Shown here: positions 58,168 through 64,000 of the stretch, one piece after another | Layout of the letters: every line of letters starts with the position of its first letter | Numbering within the stretch: the stretch's first letter is position 1 | From: Pleurodeles waltl | Lineage: Eukaryota > Chordata > Amphibia > Caudata > Salamandridae | Length of the DNA stretch: 64,000 nucleotides | Direction of reading: 5' to 3' | Assembly: GCF_031143425.1 (NCBI RefSeq) | Contig: NC_090442.1 | Location: forward strand, 428,127,776-428,191,775 | Notes under the pieces: generated by a model | What the model saw: the letters and a program-made list of their open reading frames with translations, nothing else | Database searches by the model: none | Told to the model about the DNA's origin: nothing | Program-made: the position numbers and the translations under genes

Positions 58168-58189
58168 TAAGGCACCCGAAAGGTTAAGG

Positions 58190-59060
58190 AGAGGCCACTT
58201 GCTCAAGGGAAATACATTATTGTCGTTACCCCAGTACTTGCTCTTGAGGCTGGCACCAAAGCCAGCGTTTCAGACGTGAAAGCTTTACATCCACAGTGGA
58301 TTCACTGAGCAAACTCCCTGACTCACACTGATGTTGATTATGTTTTCAACCCTAAACTGCAGACCCAAGAATTCCTTCAATATGAACTTGAGTACCCGTG
58401 CCCTCTAACATCATGCCTCTTGATCAATACAAAACAATAATTTATGCCAATGGTTCACTACTATTAGCTGTAGGTACTAAACACCAATATACTCTGACAC
58501 TTGCGCAGCTGTTAGCCGGGTAATGAGGGATGGTACATTCACCATTCAACATACCTACATGCAGACTCTAGGAGACTGTACAGCACAACTAGCAGAGCTT
58601 AAGGATCTAATTTTGGCACTGGAACATGATTGTATGTGATTCATACTACTGTGTCCTGTCCTACAATGATTACCTACATCATTCGCACCTAAACGGGTTC
58701 AGAGTCCCAAAAGGGAGCACTATCAAACACAAAAACTTGTGGGAAAGGATAGCAGATCTTATAGACAGACTACTGAAAGCTCATGTTGTCCGTACATTGG
58801 GCCATCAACATGTAGGAGTATACGTTGTAGGAAAAACATGGCTGATGAAGCTTCCAAATCTGCAGTAGCTACAGCTCCTCTTGCTGCAATTACCTGTTCT
58901 CATATGAGATTGGACAATGGGATATTGACTGTTGTGAAAGCTTCAGCTGACCTTAAGCCTTCACAAAAAGCACCATGTAAAATATACCTACCATCCCCAG
59001 TCCCCATAATATTGCATTTGCAACTATCCTAGGGGTGGGGAATTATGTGATCCCCAACCA
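58190..59060 (+). pseudogene. Retroviral RNase H remnant
   Basis: Sequence picks up the pol reading directly after the piggyBac-like element. A Tyr-Ala-Asn-Gly-Ser segment (about 58440) stands where a Y-x-D-G-S box is usual, so the first catalytic Asp appears lost. An Ala-Glu-Leu helix with the Glu (about 58595), an Asp-Ser box (about 58635) and a NGF segment follow. Frames change several times. It follows the RT in normal retroviral order. Confidence 0.65.
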
Positions 59061-60010
59061 AGATCAGAGATTAGATCTCATTAAAGCGGCACATGAGGGT
59101 GTTGCTTATGCCCATTCTGGTGGTTAACAAATTAAGGGGTCCACCATTAAACGCCCATGCAGGCACCCCTCCTAGTTTTAAACGCCATGCAGACACCCCT
59201 CCTAGTGTCCAACAAACTAATGCAATGTGTGTACCTGGACACTGTGGTCCCTTACAACCCGATGGTGAATACAAATACATCTTAGTCGCCGTTGACTCAT
59301 GCTCTAGATTCCTTTGGGTATGGCCACAATGTTCATCTGATGCTCAAACTGTTATTAAAGTTCTGCAAGTCTTCATTGGGACCTATGCAGTTGCAGCATT
59401 CCACTCAGACCAGGACCCTGCATTTGATTTCAGGCCATTCAGGGACACCATGGTAACAATGGGTGTTCAACTTCATTACTCCTCACCATACCATCCTAAG
59501 TGCAACATGGTCTAGGAGAGGAGGAACAGAGACATAAATCATTCCTTAACAGTGAGTGTACTAGGTTCTAGTTGTAGCTGGCTTCATCACTTATATGGGG
59601 TGCAGACAGCACTAAATAATCTGCCCAGATGGTCCTTGGGAGGACATACCCCCTATGAGGCCCTATTTGGGATACCTATTTATGTCCCACTTTTTGATAT
59701 AAATGAGCGTGCCGCTGTTTTACAGGAAATTCAACAATTCAGTTAGGAAAATTCATCTGCCTATGTCGTCATCTTGGGAATGAGGCATTTGCCAACAACA
59801 TCAACTGGCTGGATTACCAAAGTTGGGGATCTAGTACAAGAAAAGATTGATGTGAAAAAGGAGTTTAGCCAATCAGATAATGTGCCAATTCTAGTCCTGG
59901 AAATACAAGGTACCCGAACTATCATCATACCACCATTGGCTGATTCAAAAGAAAAACGCCTTGTTTCAATTGACAATATCAAATGGTACCATGTGGCCCA
60001 TCCGGCATAG
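59061..60010 (+). pseudogene. Retroviral integrase remnant
   Basis: The central catalytic region is at about 59215-59515, with an Asp-Ser strand start (about 59292), HSDQ (about 59403) and a YHPK segment before the catalytic Glu region. The latter is interrupted by a TAG at 59514-59516. The fold continues at 59552-59746 with the ALNN and TPYEALFG segments. The C-terminal SH3-like part is 59774-60010 with VGDLVQEK and RLVSIDN. Layout and motifs fit a spuma-like integrase. Stops between the three pieces make it inactive. Confidence 0.75.
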
Positions 60011-60670
60011 TAGACCATGAGGATTCTTGGGTAGTTCACTAGCCTCCCTCACTACCCAACAGGATGTACCTCTTCAAGCATTCAACAATGCTTCTGTAAG
60101 TACCAATGCTACAATTATCTCCCCGAGCTTGGGGAGGGCATAGAATGAACTCTTGTTATGACCTGTGACCACCCCACCAGTGAGAAATGTTCAAAAAGTA
60201 GATCTCCACGTTTCCCATTCAACACAAACAGATTACATTGTTTATTTTGAACCACCACCATTGGGCCCATCAGCCAGTTCTGCACCGTCTCCTGTTTTGG
60301 CACCAACTACTTCTAGTTGTTTTGTTGAGATTGATGACTTTTTTTCAAATTCCTCTGCATCTCTGACTGCACCAGTCTCAAGAACACATAAGCTTTAGAA
60401 CTGGCTTAAAAACAATGATTTGGTTTGTCTATGGTACTATCAATGAAGAATGCTGACATTGCTTTTCTTTCGGCTTTGGCTTCATTTTGTCATTGTTTTC
60501 TTTTTAAAGATGAATTGTCACTATCTTCCTGCATGCTCTGCTGTTGGACTGGTGAGTGAGGTTTTAACACCTTACACTTCTTCCCATAGGGTCCGAAAAG
60601 ACTTGACCTTGTGAACATTTCAGCAGTTGCGATTCCTGATGGGATTGTTTAGAAAAATGTCCCAAACAAT

Positions 60671-60850
60671 GGGGGTTATTCCAACTTTGGAGGAAGTGGT
60701 AATCCGTCCCAAAAGTTACGGTAAAGTGACGGATATACTACCAGCCGTATTACGAGTCCATTATATCCTATGGAACTCGTAATACGGCTGGTGGTAAATC
60801 CGTCACATTTGGGACAGATTACCACCTCCTCCAAAATTGGAATAACCCCC
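60671..60850. repeat. Palindromic MITE, 180 bp, with 3-bp target duplication
   Basis: The element is an almost complete palindrome: GGGGGTTATTCCAACTTTGG at the left end, its complement at the right end (two base changes), and a central CCAGCCGTATTACGAG box repeated inverted. It is flanked by AAT on both sides (60668-60670 and 60851-60853). A 3-bp duplication suggests Harbinger-type mobilisation. It sits in the retroviral env region, so it is younger than that copy. Confidence 0.85.
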
Positions 60851-61011
60851 AATATATTTAGACCTACTGAGGTCATTAAAATTTCGTATGTCTTAACATT
60901 TTCTAAGAATTATATTATTAGACCTGGTGCTGTTTCTGATGACTGGGATGTTCAAATAGTTGATTCCATGCTTTCAGAGCATGGATATTATACTGTATTT
61001 GAAAGCTAAGA

Positions 61012-61033
61012 TATATATATATATATATATCTA
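61012..61033. repeat. TA microsatellite
   Basis: A short (AT)n run in the env-like region. Confidence 0.9.
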
Positions 61034-61755
61034 TATGAACACAGGAAATTATGGGGAAATGTTCTGTTAACATCACTATAGACATTACTTTCTGAACCAA
61101 GCTAGCATCCAAGATCAGTCTTTAATTACACACAATGACAGCATTTTCCGACTCCACCAGTGGGAAGTTCCAAAACATATGTAGGAAAGTTTGTATATTT
61201 TACTGGCCATGATGCTAAGAATGCAGAGTCATATTAATTTAAATTACCTCCTTCTAAATTGAGAAAAATATTGCTGACCAAAACAAGATTAATCTATTTG
61301 GATTTGTTTGTTTCCATGCTAGTTGATGAGTTAGTAAAACACTGTTGATTTGAGGAGTGTGTGGGCAACACGAGATTAGCAAATAGAGGGTAGGGAAGCT
61401 TTATTTAAAGCATGCCTTATTCCTTTACAAGCTGGAGTTTTAAATGACATTGTCCAGAAATTAACTTGCCCGGTGTTAGCAAAATTAAAAGAACTGAGTA
61501 AGACCCTTATCCCGACATCAGCTAAATGCAACATTGGGCCGATGCTCTTAAATGTCACTGAAGAGCAGCCCACCATTTGGGTTCAGAATGGTACCTTTAA
61601 TTCTTCTCTTTCACGTCCCGGCACATGGTTATTGTCGCCAGTGGACACAAATGGTTGTCAGGCACATTTTGTAAATTCTAGAGAGGGTTTCAGAGAAAGC
61701 CAACTGGATCCTCGTTAAGTCACAGCTCAACACTCAGGTATGATTACACCACATA

Positions 61756-62919
61756 GGGCCTCATTTAGTAGAAACTGGTGCATCGTGATCAATGCACCAG
61801 TTTTATTCCTCCTCCCGGCGCCCCCCTAACAATGCCATGGGGACACTATGGGGGTGATTCTAACCCCGGCGGTCTTAGACCGCCGGGCCCAGGGTCGGCG
61901 GGAGCACCGCCGACAGACCGGCGGTGCCCCGCAGGGCATTCTGACCGTGGCGCTTTGGCCGCGGTCAGTGCAGGAAAACCGGCGGTCACCCGCCGGTTTT
62001 CCGCTGCCCCTTAGAATCCTCCAAGGCGGCGCAGCTTGCTGCGCCGCCGAGGGGATTCCGACCCCCCCTACCGCCATCCAGTTCCCGGCGGTCCGCCCGC
62101 CGGGAACCGGATGGCGGTAGGGGGGGTCGCGGGGCCCCTGGGGGCCCCTGCAGTGCCCATGCCACTGGCATGGGCACTGCAGGGGCCCCCGTAAGAGGGC
62201 CCCTAAATGTATTTCACTGTCTGCTGCGCAGACAGTGAAATACGCGACGGGTGCAACTGCACCCGTCGCACAGCTTCCACTCCGCCGGCTCGATTCCGAG
62301 CCGGCTTCATCGTGGAAGCCTCTTTCCCGCTGGGCTGGCGGGCGGCCTGAAGGCGGCCGCCCGCCAGCCCAGCGGGAATGTCAGAATTACCGCCGCGGTC
62401 TTTCGACCGCAGAACGGTAACCTGACGGCGGGGAGGCCGCCCGCCAAGGTCAGGATGAGGGCCTATATTTATAGTTTAATGCTCCATGGCGCATAGTGTC
62501 CACAACTGTGTTAGATATTCTGACACAGTTGTGGCTCTAAACCTTAGCATTGCTGGACTAGCATCAAAAGTTTTGATACTAGTCCAGCAAAGCTAAACTG
62601 GACCTACTGAAAACAGCACAGCGTCACTTTAATGCCTGCCCTAAGCAGGCATTCATAAAATGACCCTGTGACCGTGCAGGATGATGCAGTGAAACCTTGT
62701 AGATTTCACTGTGCCATCCTGCGGCGCTGTTTGTGGGGGAACGCATACCTTGTGTACATCACACCTGGTACAAGTATAATGTTGCACAAGGCTTTACAAA
62801 CTGGTGCAATAGTACCATTGCACCAGTATGTAAATGAGGTGCTATGTGGGGGACTGTTTGTGCCAATGTAGCATAAACAAATGACACTATGGAAGCATAA
62901 AATCATTGTAACTAGGCCC
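61756..62919. mobile_element. Outer hairpin-chain element with ATA target duplication
   Basis: The left end is GGGCCTCATTTAGTA and the right end, inverted, GGGCCTAGTTACAAT, flanked by ATA on both sides (61753-61755 and 62920-62922). Without the inner element it is about 550 bp. It is made largely of hairpins: 61772-61803 (12-bp arms), 62500-62534 (12), 62544-62596 (26-bp arms, two mismatches), 62631-62653 (9), 62676-62722 and 62800-62827. The first and last hairpins share the ACTGGTGCA arm. No coding capacity. A 3-bp duplication and GGGCCT ends point to a Harbinger-type transposase. Confidence 0.75.
61850..62463. mobile_element. Inner hairpin-chain element (614 bp) with TAT target duplication
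   Basis: Ends GGGGGTGATTCTAACC and inverted GGCCCTCATCCTGACC, flanked by TAT (61847-61849 and 62464-62466), the same duplication as Harbinger copy 1. The body is at least twelve successive hairpins: 61865-61887, 61894-61914, 61941-61968, 61973-62002 (13-bp perfect), 62025-62048 (11), 62060-62128 (about 32 bp, one mismatch), 62140-62190 (25-bp perfect), 62209-62243 (16), 62244-62269 (12), 62273-62319, 62324-62378 (24-bp perfect) and 62395-62410. About 65 percent GC against an AT-rich surround. No gene; open frames here are by-products. Confidence 0.85.
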
Positions 62920-63660
62920 ATAGTGTGGGTAAACGTTGCCAACAGTGATTACATTCATCCACATTAGCAGCTGTCAAAGAACACCTTAGTTTCGTTTCAG
63001 AAGAAGTTGACTTAGACGAGTTCTTGTTCAGTCCTAGAAAGCCAAGCTTAAAACCTTTTTATATGCCACATATAATGAGATATGAAAGCTTTTGCAAATG
63101 GAACCTGCTGCATGTTTAAGGCAGTTTGACAAAGAAAACATGGAAAAGGCTTTAGCCATTGCTGATAATAGTATGAACACATTGTCCAAACACATTTGCA
63201 AGCTAAATAACATTGTGTTGTCTGAAATAGAAAACATTCAAATTGACTTTTCACTTTTACATTATTGACAGAGTCAGCTTAGGGCCATTATGCAGTTGGG
63301 CAGAACATTGCATGGCTCCATGCCTTAGTAAAATGTTAACTCTACCAAGAGTTTTGCTTCATTTAATTCAACAAGGCGCCAGCAGATAATGGCTAAAAGG
63401 AAGCAAGTTATGTCTTGCTTAACATTGAAAAATTTGAAAAGTTACCTTTTACTGGAGCAGACATTCCATCAGCAGAATGGCTAATACACAGGGTCATTAA
63501 TCTGCCCATTTCAACATTTCAGTTCATAGGGCATTTGAAACATCTTGCAATTGGCGATTTGAGCAGTTAGGGGACAGCTACATCCACAAGGTGTGGGAGT
63601 TACCTTTCGATTACCAATGCCTAAATGGCAAAATATAGGTATTTCTTAGTGGACTAACCC

Positions 63661-64000
63661 ACAAACATACTCCATATAATAGATAATATTTATCTGAATC
63701 CAATAAGACCAAAATGACAAAAATCTAATACGCACAAGATATCACTTTTAAATGAGTCTCAATCAGTGGTTGCCGGTGGATGCATAAAAAAGTAACAACA
63801 CAAATGGGCCGCAGAGGAGGAGATTCATTGAAAAGTAAGACGATGGGTCGAATTTTCCAGTATGGCAATGAAAATGCGTAGTTTCTTTCCGGACAGCAAG
63901 GATATGCATACATTTTCAGGAGCGCAGCCTTGGTTACTCACTGCGATGCAGGGGCAATGAGCTGAGAATTCAGAATTCGCTGGTAGGAAGGAACTTCAAT
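63661..64000. other. Unclassified right edge, possibly start of another LTR
   Basis: About 340 bp without a gene. Composition and wording resemble the antisense long LTRs in this window, but no end is visible before the window stops. Confidence 0.35.

Larger units (their letters stand above)
55007..58183. mobile_element. piggyBac-like non-autonomous element in the retroviral pol
   Basis: The left end starts CCCCTTCGCTGCCAGGCC. The right end, read inverted, starts CCTTTCGGGTGCC, giving short imperfect inverted termini. The right flank is TTAA (58184-58187) and the left flank CTAA (55003-55006), fitting the TTAA target of piggyBac transposons with one mutation. The retroviral pol is split exactly here. 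There is no transposase. The interior has a direct duplication of about 390-bp period (56075 and 56467), GC-rich hairpin repeats (56640-57790) and a chain of perfect hairpins (57821-58167). It must have moved, if it did, using a transposase supplied in trans. Confidence 0.7.
52807..63660 (+). mobile_element. Decayed spuma-like endogenous retrovirus with nested insertions
   Basis: An ordered set of retroviral domains on the plus strand: a putative gag end, protease, reverse transcriptase, RNase H, integrase and env-like sequence. All are broken by stops and frameshifts. The RT loop motif YVDD and the integrase layout resemble foamy (spuma) viruses and their endogenous relatives more than gamma- or betaretroviruses. 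The body is interrupted by a piggyBac-like element (55007-58183), a palindromic MITE (60671-60850) and a pair of nested hairpin-chain elements (61756-62919). I could not identify its own LTRs in this window. It is an old, non-functional copy. Confidence 0.75.
60160..63660 (+). pseudogene. Env-like region of the retrovirus (highly decayed)
   Basis: Downstream of integrase, short frames on the plus strand (60165-60398, 61473-61718, about 63110-63260) carry a hydrophobic segment (about 60455-60510), possible N-glycosylation sites and a helical stretch near 63130-63250 of the kind found in transmembrane subunits. It is identified mainly by position. Two insertions (60671-60850 and 61756-62919) interrupt it. 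No intact frame remains. Confidence 0.45.

Noticed and set aside
52807..63660. Paired LTRs bounding the spuma-like retrovirus
   Set aside because: Neither of the nearby LTR-like sequences repeats on the other side within the window, so no LTR pair can be assigned to it.
1..64000. Host protein-coding gene, tRNA, rRNA or other structural RNA
   Set aside because: I found no exon set with protein-like features outside mobile elements and no tRNA-like cloverleaf with A and B boxes or rRNA segments. Weak exons in the few non-repeat stretches cannot be excluded.

Overview
The window is a stretch of very repeat-dense, intron-bearing eukaryotic DNA in which I find no convincing host gene. Nearly every recognisable segment is a transposable element or a remnant of one: a Penelope-like element, an L2/CR1-type LINE, three large Harbinger DNA transposons, three solo LTRs, a decayed spuma-like endogenous retrovirus, a piggyBac-like non-autonomous element and several palindromic MITEs. 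This mix, with multi-kilobase Harbinger elements and LTRs of 2-3 kb, fits a salamander with a giant genome. A newt such as Pleurodeles is my best guess, by inference from family content only.

Layout. 1-5.3 kb: a Penelope-like retroelement with an intact RT plus GIY-YIG module and an inverted partial copy in front of it. 5.3-5.8 kb: a foldback repeat. 5.8-16.0 kb: Harbinger copy 1. 16.5-20.5 kb: an L2-like LINE with an antisense solo LTR inside. 20.9-23.0 kb: a large inverted duplication and GC-rich tandem repeats. 23.8 kb: a small palindromic MITE. 24.5-32.6 kb: Harbinger copy 2. 32.9-46.0 kb: Harbinger copy 3, carrying a 2-kb solo LTR. 46.3-48.5 kb: small inverted repeats, a TA microsatellite and a pyrimidine-rich degenerate tandem array. 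48.5-52.8 kb: an older LTR-like fragment split by a 3-kb solo LTR with a perfect 5-bp target duplication. 52.8-63.6 kb: a spuma-like endogenous retrovirus (protease, RT, RNase H, integrase, env), interrupted by a piggyBac-like element, a 180-bp palindromic MITE and two nested hairpin-chain elements.

The most coherent system is the Harbinger family. All three copies keep the same three-gene plan. Gene A (+) is a NAIF1-like Myb/SANT protein in two exons. Gene B (-) is a HARBI1-type DDE nuclease with a 99-bp intron. Gene C (+) is a second, MYPOP-like Myb/SANT protein in at least three exons, with a glutamine-rich helix and a long low-complexity tail. Genes A and B converge; B and C diverge from a shared region of about 460 bp in copies 1 and 2. 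Known Harbinger elements usually encode one transposase and one Myb-like partner, so the conserved second Myb gene is notable. All copies here are broken by frameshifts, stops, a catalytic substitution or insertions.

The most unusual DNA structure is at 61.75-62.92 kb: two nested elements, each built as a chain of near-perfect hairpins and each flanked by a 3-bp target duplication. Hairpin chains also occupy the right part of the piggyBac-like element, so this may be a recurrent design of non-autonomous elements in this genome.
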